Of a stretch of DNA of 64,000 nucleotides, positions 53,653 to 61,825 are shown one piece after another. The first letter of the stretch is position 1. Each line of letters opens with the position of its first letter. The DNA comes from JAZOTM01 sp045657625 (GTDB lineage: Bacteria; Bacillota; Clostridia; Lachnospirales; Lachnospiraceae), in assembly GCA_045657625.1 (NCBI GenBank), contig JAZOTM010000015.1, positions 1 through 64,000 of the forward strand, in the 5' to 3' direction. The notes below the pieces were generated by a model. That model made no database searches, was not told the DNA's origin, and saw only the letters and a program-made list of their open reading frames with translations. A program made the position numbers and the translations under genes.

Positions 53653-54551
53653 TCTTCCGTATCTCCATAAAACAAGGCATCCAAATCCGAAAGGGCTTCT
53701 TGATATTCAAAGGTTGCACTCATTCCAAAATGAGAGTAATCCAAATCATACACTTTTCCTTCCTGTACTGCCTCAAAATGTTGCCAAATATCATTGGTTG
53801 CAAATTCTTCTGCAAACTGTTCCATGACTTCCTCCGGAAGCGCATGGGCTGTTCGCAAAATGATATCCGGATCTCTTTGCAACATATCCTCCGTATTTGC
53901 AGATACAAAATCATCCTCCGCATCTGCGTAGACATTGATTCCGCCTGCCAGTTTTACCAAATCACCAACGTAGGACTGTTCTGTAGCTACGACATAAGAC
54001 CCCGGCAAACCCATTAAAATGAGAACTGTCGGGCCCTCTTTTCCTTCATGGCTCGCCTGATAGTCCGCTAAAAATGTTTCGTACTCTTCTACCAATGCTT
54101 CTGCTTCCGCTTCACGGTCAAACAATTGTCCCAACTCAGAAATGGACTCATACATGCCTTCTACGCTACTTAGATTTAAGAAAGCGTAGTTGTATCCTGC
54201 CGCCTCATATTTGGGCTGCAAGTCCCCATATAAAGACACCGGGGAAAGCACCCAGTCCGGATCTACACTATCCAGGATTTCCATGTCCGGACTCATGGGA
54301 GACCCCAATTTTACTGCATCCGCATAGCGCTCCGGAATTTCCACCAAACTGGACGTAGGAACCCCTACCAGATTCAAGTCCAAGGCTTCACAGATTTGCA
54401 TGGTTGCTGCAGAAGTTGCTGCAATCCGTACATCATCCCCAACCGAAGTCACGGTGTTGCTTTCTGTATTTCCAATCACACCATTACAACCGGTGAAAAG
54501 AAGTCCTGCAATTACCCCACAGAAAAGTCCGTATTTCTTTCTAAATTTCAA
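53649..54551 (-). CDS. isdE: IsdE-like heme-binding lipoprotein of an ABC importer
   Basis: The lipobox LLFTGC places the lipid on C22. Two Peripla_BP_2 lobes follow. The segment LGSPMSPDMEIL (M86) matches the IsdE region holding the heme Met ligand, and a His in DYSHFGMSATFEY (H274) can be the partner. This supports heme as ligand over siderophores or cobalamin. The start is TTG at 54551 with GGAGG nine bases upstream, inside the end of the preceding gene. Confidence 0.85.
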   Translation of the reverse strand: MKFRKKYGLFCGVIAGLLFTGCNGVIGNTESNTVTSVGDDVRIAATSAATMQICEALDLNLVGVPTSSLVEIPERYADAVKLGSPMSPDMEILDSVDPDWVLSPVSLYGDLQPKYEAAGYNYAFLNLSSVEGMYESISELGQLFDREAEAEALVEEYETFLADYQASHEGKEGPTVLILMGLPGSYVVATEQSYVGDLVKLAGGINVYADAEDDFVSANTEDMLQRDPDIILRTAHALPEEVMEQFAEEFATNDIWQHFEAVQEGKVYDLDYSHFGMSATFEYQEALSDLDALFYGDTEE

Positions 54552-55404
54552 AAAGGTCTTCCTCCATTTCTGAATGACGATAACGGTCTAATTTTTTTAC
54601 ATGTAACGCACGCAATTCTTCCCGGTTGGCTTTGATTTTATATACCAAAACAACCAGCAGTAACAACACCAATCCTGCTGAAAGCGTTCCTAAGAACACA
54701 ACCCCAAACAATAGCATCCAAACATTATCATCCAATAAGTTGCCATTTGCGTTTTCTTCCGCTGTGGTCGTTTCTTCCGTCTGCGTAGAACTATAACCAA
54801 TTGTAAGTCCCTCTCCGGTGGCCTCCACGGTAGAACTACTGCTGTCCGTACTTGCGCTCACATCACCGTTTCCGCTTTCTGATAAAGCAGATGCGTCATA
54901 AACAGAAAAATCTGTGGTATTTCCCTCTGTCAAATCAGAGTAGGATAAATAAAAAATAACACTTCTTCCCATGGCATCCACATAGCATTGTGCTCTAACA
55001 TATGCAGTCTCTGCCGGCAATGGAATATAAAAATCTTCTGTTTCTTCCGTTGTTCCTGTGGAAGCATAGGAAACAGAAGACCAAGTATCCTCTCCCTCTT
55101 CCGCTGTCCAGAAACTGACTTCAGAAATATTGTCCATTAAGTGAAAACGTACCTGTAATCCATAACTTCCGTCCTCGTTCACCTGTAAAATTCCGGTGGT
55201 ATCCACTACTCCGTCTACCATGGATTGTCCCAACGCATACTGGCTCTCCCCACCGGAGTCTTCAATTTTTCCATCCAAAGGGCTCCGATAGAGCCCTTCC
55301 ACAGAGATGGTATAAACTGTTTCTTCTGCCTGTACCTTTGTAAAAGGCATGGCAAAGAAGCAAAATAGAAATACCCCTATACCGCTGATTATTTTTTTAT
55401 TCAT
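54541..55404 (-). CDS. Membrane-anchored NEAT-like protein (single domain)
   Basis: Signal peptide (cleavage near VQAEE), one NEAT-like domain at about 32-170, a Ser/Thr/Glu linker, a membrane span at about 232-256 and a basic tail. The domain shows GQSMVDGVVDTTGIL, equivalent to the SMANxYF..PA strand of NEAT, and ends CYVDAMGRSVIFYLSYSDL. The usual Y-x3-Y heme pair is not evident. Overlaps the large NEAT-like gene upstream by 8 bases and the lipoprotein gene downstream by 11. It probably hands ligand from outer domains to IsdE. Confidence 0.7.
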   Translation of the reverse strand: MNKKIISGIGVFLFCFFAMPFTKVQAEETVYTISVEGLYRSPLDGKIEDSGGESQYALGQSMVDGVVDTTGILQVNEDGSYGLQVRFHLMDNISEVSFWTAEEGEDTWSSVSYASTGTTEETEDFYIPLPAETAYVRAQCYVDAMGRSVIFYLSYSDLTEGNTTDFSVYDASALSESGNGDVSASTDSSSSTVEATGEGLTIGYSSTQTEETTTAEENANGNLLDDNVWMLLFGVVFLGTLSAGLVLLLLVVLVYKIKANREELRALHVKKLDRYRHSEMEEDLFEI

Positions 55405-58183
55405 AAAACATCATATTCCTTTTTTTATATCTCAAATACAAGTAATAACCTGCAACACCAAGTACTCCTAAAAGCACCACTACCAATAACACAATGACAA
55501 ATACAGATTTTGCTGTAAAATGTACATTTCCGTTTTCATCTACTGTGGTGAGACCGGAAATCAATGGTGTGTCTTCCTCTGCTAACGCATCTCCACTTGT
55601 TGCATCGGTATCCCCGCTTCCATCGGAAACAGAGGTGGAAGAAGTTGTAATGGTTCCTCCTGTAGAAGAAGTATCTACAGTCAGTCGACAACCCACTTCC
55701 ATACCCATGGCATTCACATACATAGTAATTGGTAAAATGGAAGGAATCGGATTTGCCGCAGTAATCGTAAAACTGTCATAGACCACACCATCAAAGGTTT
55801 TTGCAGAACTTACTTTCACTGCCTCCACGCCTTGATATTTGATATATTTCGGTCCACCGTTTTCTTTTCCTGCCACCGTATGTTGCACATAAATCGTCAA
55901 CTTCGAAGTACTTCCGCTAACCACCAATTCTCCGGTTGGATACATATACGTAGCCATCATGGAGTCATCATCGCTATTGGATTTTTTTGCGCCAACCTTT
56001 ACCTGATAGGTTCCATCTGCCAAAGTTCCATTGGAAGATGTAGTAGATGTACTATCCGAATTCTCATCGTCCTCATCATCCGCAGTTGCCTCTTCAATCG
56101 TAGTCAAATCTACGGTTTCTGTAGATGTGGTCAAGGTTGCATCTTTTGTCATATTATCCGTATCAAATACCATGTAAAAGCTTTCCGTAGAGGCCATAAC
56201 TGCGTTTACATAAGCTTGCATTAACATGGTCTTTCCAGAAGATCCTGCTACATAAGCATAAGGAACGGTAAAGGTTACCGGATCTGCATTGTAATATCCG
56301 GATGTTGGAATAAAGGATCCATCCGCCGCAAAGTATAATCCTTTCTGTGCAGAAGAATCTAACACTGCAGATACCGTAGTGGCACCATATTTTACCTTTA
56401 CATTGGAAATCGGTGTTCCATAGCTCTGATAATTCGGAATTGGATCAATAACATACACCGTAATGGTGGCACTGGTTCCACTAATGGTCATCGTTGCATA
56501 ATCATAGAACAAGGTGTCACACATACTGTTTGCATTAAAGTCTGTATACTTTCTCATACTCACCGGTACAAGATAAGTACCATCCATACTGCTCGTGGTA
56601 GAAGAAGTATCTGTCGTTGTCGTCGTTGTCGTAGTACTACTTGTGCTACCACCGGTAGATGTGGATGAAGAAGTCGATGTTGTCTCTTCATGAATGGCGT
56701 ATACAGAAAACTTATTTGTGTAAATATATACTTTTCCTGCATCGCTATCGTAATAGAAAGTACCGTCTTTTCCATTGGTACCTGCTCGCTTTGTCAAAGC
56801 GCTAAACTGTTGTACACTCCGATCCGTTCCATGAGAGCGGAAAACAGATAAGGTTTTTCCCTCCTCTAAGGACCAAGGAATAGCTATTTCAATCACAGAA
56901 TCCGTTTCCGTAATTGACTCTCCGGCCTCATCATACAAGTCAAAGGTGTAATAGGTCGTACTTCTTCCATAATCCAAATCTTCCAACAGCTCTTCAATCG
57001 CCGCTTTTTCCAACTTGGCTTCCGTGTCTGTTCCTACTTCCCCCATAACCATTTCTACATTTCCGTATTCCGGGTGTTCTTCTGCAAAGGTATCCAGACC
57101 ACTGACGGTGGTTCCCGGCAATGCTTCTGCGGCAAAACTACTGGTTCCTGTGCTCCAGTCATCTACATCATCAAAAACAATGTAAAGTTTCTGCCAGCTT
57201 TGCATAACGGTTCCAACAAATACTTCTACAAACAACGCACCATTCTTACTGTTTCGAATCGCATTGTTGTCCACAGTAAACGTAATTTCATCGCTGTCAT
57301 AATACCCTGCTGTCGGAATAAATACGCCCGCCGCATCATAGTAAAGACTCGCTGCCTTTTCTACAATGGTCGCAACATCTGCAAAGGAATCTCCATCCTC
57401 TGCCAATTCATAATCCTCTGTGCCGCTACCGGTAACTGTAACATCCTCATCACTTCCGCAAGCAATAAAAGTTTCCACCGGTTTTCCATAATCCGCATAT
57501 CCGGGGACCGGATCAATGGCATAGATGCTAACTGTCGTGGTGCCATCCCCATTATCTGTCAAATAGGCAGAATCATAGAACAATGGATCACTCATGCTGT
57601 CTACTCCAATATCTGTAGACTTTTTAAAATGTACCGTTTTTTCTACCCCAACAAGAGAATCGGAAGTCGTTACTTCTTCCTCTTCTTCAATTTCCGGTAA
57701 AGTTTCTCCCGCTTCATAATAGGTACTGGTAATCAAAAGAAAGCCTGTATAGCTTCCTTTCGCTACCTTTGCCACATCCTCTGCAGATACATATAACGTA
57801 GCCGTAACTACAGTACTTTCCGTAAAATCTCTGGTTTTAAAACTGTTCGTATATTTCAATGCATCACTCTCAGTATCTCCGTTGAGATAAAAATATCCCG
57901 TAGAAGAAGTGGAAACGCGTAGTGTTCCCCCGTTGGTGTGATTCATAGTGATTTCAATTTCGTAGGATATACTAATATCCTTATTTTCTGAGATTTCTCC
58001 AAGTGATATTGTACTTGGAAAAGTCACATAATATTCCGCCACTTCCGTTTCTACCTTGGCAGATACAGAAGTATCCGTTGTTTCAGACTCTGTCACTGCA
58101 TTCTCAGCATAAACTGTAATTCCCTGCTGGAATAACAAAAAGAATGCCAAAAACAAAGCCAATCCTCTTTTTCCTCGTTTCAT
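55397..58183 (-). CDS. Large membrane-anchored multi-domain NEAT-like surface protein
   Basis: The protein has 928 residues. In order: signal peptide (to about 26); a beta domain with YYVTFPSTISLGEIS (about 45-155) shared with the two secreted proteins; NEAT-like module A (about 185-345, SMSDPLFYDSAYL); a middle domain; a Ser/Thr tract (about 505-545). Module B (about 545-690, SMCDTLFYDYATM), an acidic linker, module C (about 735-850, DSMMATYMYPTGEL, closest to canonical NEAT) and a membrane span at about 893-916 follow, with a Lys/Arg tail. There is no LPXTG motif. It probably captures heme or a related compound at the surface. Confidence 0.7.
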   Translation of the reverse strand: MKRGKRGLALFLAFFLLFQQGITVYAENAVTESETTDTSVSAKVETEVAEYYVTFPSTISLGEISENKDISISYEIEITMNHTNGGTLRVSTSSTGYFYLNGDTESDALKYTNSFKTRDFTESTVVTATLYVSAEDVAKVAKGSYTGFLLITSTYYEAGETLPEIEEEEEVTTSDSLVGVEKTVHFKKSTDIGVDSMSDPLFYDSAYLTDNGDGTTTVSIYAIDPVPGYADYGKPVETFIACGSDEDVTVTGSGTEDYELAEDGDSFADVATIVEKAASLYYDAAGVFIPTAGYYDSDEITFTVDNNAIRNSKNGALFVEVFVGTVMQSWQKLYIVFDDVDDWSTGTSSFAAEALPGTTVSGLDTFAEEHPEYGNVEMVMGEVGTDTEAKLEKAAIEELLEDLDYGRSTTYYTFDLYDEAGESITETDSVIEIAIPWSLEEGKTLSVFRSHGTDRSVQQFSALTKRAGTNGKDGTFYYDSDAGKVYIYTNKFSVYAIHEETTSTSSSTSTGGSTSSTTTTTTTTDTSSTTSSMDGTYLVPVSMRKYTDFNANSMCDTLFYDYATMTISGTSATITVYVIDPIPNYQSYGTPISNVKVKYGATTVSAVLDSSAQKGLYFAADGSFIPTSGYYNADPVTFTVPYAYVAGSSGKTMLMQAYVNAVMASTESFYMVFDTDNMTKDATLTTSTETVDLTTIEEATADDEDDENSDSTSTTSSNGTLADGTYQVKVGAKKSNSDDDSMMATYMYPTGELVVSGSTSKLTIYVQHTVAGKENGGPKYIKYQGVEAVKVSSAKTFDGVVYDSFTITAANPIPSILPITMYVNAMGMEVGCRLTVDTSSTGGTITTSSTSVSDGSGDTDATSGDALAEEDTPLISGLTTVDENGNVHFTAKSVFVIVLLVVVLLGVLGVAGYYLYLRYKKRNMMFYE

Positions 58184-58195
58184 AGACCTATCCTT

Positions 58196-58223
58196 AAAAA
58201 TCCTGCCGCTACTGCGGCAGGAT
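58196..58223 (-). terminator. Attenuator between secreted and anchored NEAT-like genes
   Basis: ATCCTGCCGC/GCGGCAGGAT (58200-58209/58214-58223) with a 4-base loop, then U5 on the minus strand. No new promoter is obvious before the next gene 13 bases on, so partial read-through is likely. Confidence 0.75.
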
Positions 58224-58253
58224 CCTCTGTATAAAATAATGGATTAAGATATC

Positions 58254-59186
58254 TTAGTTTGCTGCATAATAATTAATTACGAAACTTGTAGTTCCTGTAT
58301 AATTACCGGCCTTTGCTGCTGCAACGTTGTCAGCAAGAACAGTAATATTTCCGGTGAGAGTTGCACTCTCTGTTACCTTCTGACTACCAAAATCATTGAT
58401 AAATGCCAAGGTATTTTCTCCGGAAGTCAAGGTGCCATTTCCAACAGCAACCACTTCCACCGCATCTCCATCGAAGTTGACTGCTTCTACAGATACTTCA
58501 AATGGAACCACTGTATCCTCTTCCTTTGACAAAGTACCAAGAGCTACTGTTGCCGGAACCGTAACAGTATAAGAAGGAACATTTGCTTCTACTTCTGCGG
58601 TTAAGGTTGATTCCTGTGTGGTAGATTCTGTTGCTACTTTTGCCACATCAGTAAGTTTCATATAGAAATACTGAGTAGAATTCATAACTGAATTTACATA
58701 TGCGCTTAAGTAAATTCCGTCACCAACTGCTGTAGTGATAGCATCTGCAGGTAAAGTAAAGGTAATCGCTTCTGTAGGATAACTTTCTCCCGCGGTAGTT
58801 CCAAACAAAGCACTGGTTTCATCCAATTCACGTTCTGTCAAAGAAGTCACATCCAAGGCTGCTTCGTATTCCACATCATTGTATGTTGCAACTACATCCA
58901 ACAAAGTTCCTTCTGTTCCTAAGGTAGAATAATTCGGAATCGGATATGCCACATAAATAGTAATAATGGTTGCATCATCTGTCAGCTGCACTTCTGCATC
59001 ATGGTCAAAAATCGGATCGCACATGCTAAGTGCTGTTGGGTCAGCTTCCTTATACATGTGAACCGTTGCAGTGTAATCCCCATTTGCATAGGTTTCTGTT
59101 GCTGCAACAACCGGAGTTGCAAGTACAGAAGAAAATACAGTTACAGTTGCTAACATCGCTAACACTTTGCTTTTTAACTTCATCAT
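58254..59186 (-). CDS. Secreted NEAT-like protein 2
   Basis: The protein has 310 residues. Signal peptide (TPVVAATE), a NEAT-like module (about 30-180, LSMCDPIFDHDAEVQL, ending AYVNSVMNSTQYFYMKL) and a C-terminal beta domain (about 200-310, SYTVTVPATVALGTLSKE to FVINYYAAN). No anchor is seen, so it is either released or held by another protein. Paralogue of the gene upstream (similar start, similar C-terminal domain). The second ATG (59183) aligns with the paralogue. Hemophore-like role is inferred. Confidence 0.7.
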   Translation of the reverse strand: MMKLKSKVLAMLATVTVFSSVLATPVVAATETYANGDYTATVHMYKEADPTALSMCDPIFDHDAEVQLTDDATIITIYVAYPIPNYSTLGTEGTLLDVVATYNDVEYEAALDVTSLTERELDETSALFGTTAGESYPTEAITFTLPADAITTAVGDGIYLSAYVNSVMNSTQYFYMKLTDVAKVATESTTQESTLTAEVEANVPSYTVTVPATVALGTLSKEEDTVVPFEVSVEAVNFDGDAVEVVAVGNGTLTSGENTLAFINDFGSQKVTESATLTGNITVLADNVAAAKAGNYTGTTSFVINYYAAN

Positions 59187-59217
59187 TTCTCTCCTTTTCT
59201 TTCTTTTTTACTTATAA

Positions 59218-60138
59218 TTATTCAGCTGCGTAATAGTTAATTACAAAGCTGGTGGTACCTGTGTAATTTCCGGCTTCTACCGCTGCCACATTTGCAGCAA
59301 GCACTGTAATATTACCGGTCAAAGTAGTACTTGCAGTTGCAGTCTGGCTGCCAAAATCATTGGTAAATGCAAGACTATCTGTTCCGTCTGTAATGGTGCC
59401 ATTTCCTACAGCCACCACTTCTACAGAATCTCCATCAAAATCTGCAGTTTCTACTTTTACATCAAATGCAACCACGTTATCTGTTTCTCTGGAAAGAGAT
59501 CCAAGTGCAATGCTTGCCGGTACAGTAACGGTGTAACTTGGTTCATTTGGTGTTACCGTTGCATTTACAGAAGATGTCTGCTTGGAAGCATCTGTAGGTG
59601 CTACAGTCACATCAGACAGTTTTACCCAGTAGGTCTGAGTAGCATAGGCTCCATTTGCATATCCTGCCATGGCCGGGATATAGGAGGAAACCAATAAACC
59701 ATCATTCACAATGGTGTCAATTGCTGCTGCAGGTAAGGTTAAAGTCATTACATGACCCATCATTACCGTATCATTAATAATCGCTTCTACTTCACTGTCG
59801 AAATCGATTACTGCCTCATAAGTGGTTTCTTCATAGGTTACTATAAAGTTATCTACAGCCTCCATGTTGAATCCGGTATAATCTGCTGTCTCCACATACC
59901 AAGTGATGACTGTGCTGTCATCTGTCAATGTAACCGTCGCTTCCTCGCTAAAATATACATCGCAGGCACTTTTCGCTTCTGTATTAATCACGCCGGAATT
60001 ATTCTTATACATCGTAGATGTAGCCACATAATCTCCATTTGCATAAGTCTCTGTTGCGGCAGAAACACCGGTTGCAAACATGCCGGTGAACATTGTTGCC
60101 ATAGCCATTCCGGCTAACACTCTGTTTTTTAATTTCAT
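59218..60138 (-). CDS. Secreted NEAT-like protein 1
   Basis: 306 residues, same layout as its neighbour: signal peptide ending VSAATE, a more divergent NEAT-like module (SACDVYFSEEATVTL; the DPxPxY segment is lost and the C-terminal strand reads YANGAYATQTYWVKL), and the SYTVTVPASIALGSLSRE beta domain ending INYYAAE. GGAG lies before the ATG. The C-terminal domains of the two paralogues are more alike than the N-terminal ones, suggesting ligand-binding divergence. Confidence 0.65.
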   Translation of the reverse strand: MKLKNRVLAGMAMATMFTGMFATGVSAATETYANGDYVATSTMYKNNSGVINTEAKSACDVYFSEEATVTLTDDSTVITWYVETADYTGFNMEAVDNFIVTYEETTYEAVIDFDSEVEAIINDTVMMGHVMTLTLPAAAIDTIVNDGLLVSSYIPAMAGYANGAYATQTYWVKLSDVTVAPTDASKQTSSVNATVTPNEPSYTVTVPASIALGSLSRETDNVVAFDVKVETADFDGDSVEVVAVGNGTITDGTDSLAFTNDFGSQTATASTTLTGNITVLAANVAAVEAGNYTGTTSFVINYYAAE

Positions 60139-60219
60139 TTGTTACTCTCCTTACTTCTATTTATAGTTGCATCTTTTATCTTTTCACTGTGCTTTTCCAC
60201 AGCTGCCACTATCGTGTTT

Positions 60220-60711
60220 TTACTCCGCTTCTACAATCAATTTGCAATTTACTTCTGCACCATTCATTGGTGTAAAATCCTCATCCATAGCATAAGTCGC
60301 ATACTGAATGGTCAAATCATATTCCCCTTCTTCTAAGGGTTGGTTCAACTCTATTTCATACAAACTCTTTCCCGGCTCAATCAGTTTTGAGGTATAAATC
60401 ACCTCGTCTGTCTCCGGTAAATAAAAAGAAATTTCAAAATATACCTGATTTTGGGATGGATTTGTAAGTGTCACCTCTGCCGTCGTAGTCCCTGCGGGAA
60501 TGCGAATTTCACTATATCCGGGAATCGCAATACCCTCTGCCACGCCGGAGGTATCGTCTTTCTCCTGTCCTTCCTCAAATTCATATGCCTGACTGGTCAC
60601 TTCTCCTGTTGGATGAAAGTGACGATATAAGCAAACAGCTGTCACTACCACAACCACTGCTGCCACCACAGAAAGAATTATCATTTTCTGTTTTTTCGTT
60701 AAATTCTTCAT
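60220..60711 (-). CDS. Membrane-anchored beta-domain protein of the NEAT-like locus
   Basis: An N-terminal membrane anchor (about 9-28, IILSVVAAVVVVVTAVCLY) is followed by an extracytoplasmic beta-sandwich of about 110 residues (AGTTTAEVTLTNPSQNQVYFEISFYL, YTSKLIEPGKSLYEIELNQPLEEGEYDL). The family was not recognised; similar small anchored proteins occur with surface protein loci of Lachnospiraceae. It is the first gene after the operator array at 60735-60759. A docking partner for the two secreted proteins is one option. Confidence 0.6.
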   Translation of the reverse strand: MKNLTKKQKMIILSVVAAVVVVVTAVCLYRHFHPTGEVTSQAYEFEEGQEKDDTSGVAEGIAIPGYSEIRIPAGTTTAEVTLTNPSQNQVYFEISFYLPETDEVIYTSKLIEPGKSLYEIELNQPLEEGEYDLTIQYATYAMDEDFTPMNGAEVNCKLIVEAE

Positions 60712-60734
60712 TACTGAAAACCCTTCTAATTTTA

Positions 60735-60759
60735 CTAACTCCTGTTAGATTTAACTAAC
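60735..60759 (-). promoter_or_regulatory. CTAAC/GTTAG operator array upstream of the NEAT-like operon
   Basis: On the plus strand: CTAAC (60735-60739), N4, GTTAG (60744-60748), N6, CTAAC (60755-60759). A weak TTGTCC (60765-60770) lies upstream in the minus direction, so the array covers the promoter spacer and start region. Confidence 0.7.
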
Positions 60760-60823
60760 TATATGGACAAAAAAAATATCTCACGGCTGAAAGGATACAA
60801 TAGAAGACTATTGCTCCGCAATA

Positions 60824-60850
60824 AAAAAAACGTTGCATCTCTGCAACGTT
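60824..60850 (-). terminator. Terminator of the DtxR-like regulator gene
   Basis: AACGTTGCA/TGCAACGTT hairpin with loop TCTC, then U8 on the minus strand. Confidence 0.8.
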
Positions 60851-60926
60851 TTCCTTATATTTTTTTGAATTTCACAGAAAAAACACAGTCGAGGTTAGCC
60901 TGGACTAACAGTTGCATCTCTGCAAC
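60832..60926. repeat. Repeated 16-base hairpin GTTGCATCTCTGCAAC
   Basis: The same 16 bases occur at 60832-60847 (in the terminator) and 60911-60926 (just after the regulator stop in the minus direction), flanking the two-half-site operator at 60894-60909. Confidence 0.85.
60894..60909. promoter_or_regulatory. GTTAG-N6-CTAAC site downstream of the regulator gene
   Basis: GTTAG (60894-60898), N6, CTAAC (60905-60909): the same inverted pair and spacing as in the other two arrays but without the third half-site. Confidence 0.6.
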
Positions 60927-60939
60927 AGATTTTCCTTTA

Positions 60940-61746
60940 TTAAAAAATAATCTCAAATATTCCCGGCTTTTCTACGCAATCTGTTCCTTCTTCCAGTTTC
61001 ATTTGTACATTCACCATACCCAAAAATCCAGTTTCGCAAATGCTGCCTGCCTTCATCTGCACAAATTGTAAAATTTCAGCAGGAAGGAAGAACATATCTC
61101 CTACTTTTTCGGCCTGGATAAAATCTCCATGGTCGAAGTAACGTAACTCCTTTAATTTAGGAGTGCCGGAATGAAACTGCAGGGTTCCTTTTTTCGCCAC
61201 CACACTAAGTACCAAGCGATGCGGACTTTCCTGGGCTACGAATTCCAAAAAATTTTGTTCATTACGATATAAAAGCACACAAGCCAAATCGTAATTTCCT
61301 TTTTTCATGGAACGTGCAAATTGTCCACCGGAAAACTTTATCTTTTTTTCCAGTTCTTCTTTGCTCTTCCACTTTTTATCATGACTTTCAATCAAGTTCA
61401 TAATATCATCATTGGCATGTCCCGCTATATGAAGCGCAATATTTCTGGCATACTGAGGCTCCAGCTTCGCACGCAACAAAAAAGAAACCAACAATTCCAC
61501 TCTTTTATGATACTCTCGAATGTATTCTTTGCCCTTTTTTGTAAGGCTGGGCACACCTTTTTCGTTTTTCACTAAAATGTCCTGTTGTTCTAATGTCGTA
61601 AGAATTCTGCTAATCTGATATTTTTCAACTTGCAGTTTCCTAGCTATGCCGGTTACAGTTTGACTTTCACTGCCTTCATCACCAAAGCAGAGAATCGTTC
61701 TGTAAAGCAGCATTTTATTCGCATTTATCATGCTTTCATCCTGCAT
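60940..61746 (-). CDS. DtxR/MntR-like metal-dependent regulator
   Basis: The protein has 268 residues. The winged helix-turn-helix (VTGIARKLQVEKYQISRILTTLEQQDILV, GVPSLTKKGKEYIREYHKRVELL) and the following helices (ARNIALHIAGHANDDIMNLIESHDKKW) resemble the DNA-binding and dimerisation domains of DtxR. The C-terminal 130 residues are not a standard SH3 domain and were not recognised. Its own promoter is covered by a CTAAC/GTTAG array, also found ahead of the NEAT-like operon, so iron-linked repression of both is likely. The effector is inferred. Confidence 0.75.
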   Translation of the reverse strand: MQDESMINANKMLLYRTILCFGDEGSESQTVTGIARKLQVEKYQISRILTTLEQQDILVKNEKGVPSLTKKGKEYIREYHKRVELLVSFLLRAKLEPQYARNIALHIAGHANDDIMNLIESHDKKWKSKEELEKKIKFSGGQFARSMKKGNYDLACVLLYRNEQNFLEFVAQESPHRLVLSVVAKKGTLQFHSGTPKLKELRYFDHGDFIQAEKVGDMFFLPAEILQFVQMKAGSICETGFLGMVNVQMKLEEGTDCVEKPGIFEIIF

Positions 61747-61779
61747 AATTCTCCACCTTTCTATAACTCAAAACCCAGC

Positions 61780-61811
61780 GTTAGCATACCCTAACCTGCG
61801 TTAGAAGTCAA
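61780..61811 (-). promoter_or_regulatory. Regulator promoter overlapped by a CTAAC/GTTAG array
   Basis: TTGACT (61806-61811), 17 bases, TATGCT (61783-61788). On the minus strand CTAAC-N4-GTTAG-N6-CTAAC (61780-61804) fills the spacer and the -10, an autorepression layout. Confidence 0.8.
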
Positions 61812-61825
61812 CAACCTTGGTGATG

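Noticed and set aside
57074..57700. A 208-codon plus-strand ORF opposite the large NEAT-like gene
   Set aside because: Mirrors the Ser/Thr/Asp codon pattern of the minus-strand gene; no start signal.
54541..60138. LPXTG-type sortase anchors in the NEAT-like proteins
   Set aside because: None of the four proteins has an LPXTG-like motif. Two end in a membrane span with a basic tail and two have no anchor.
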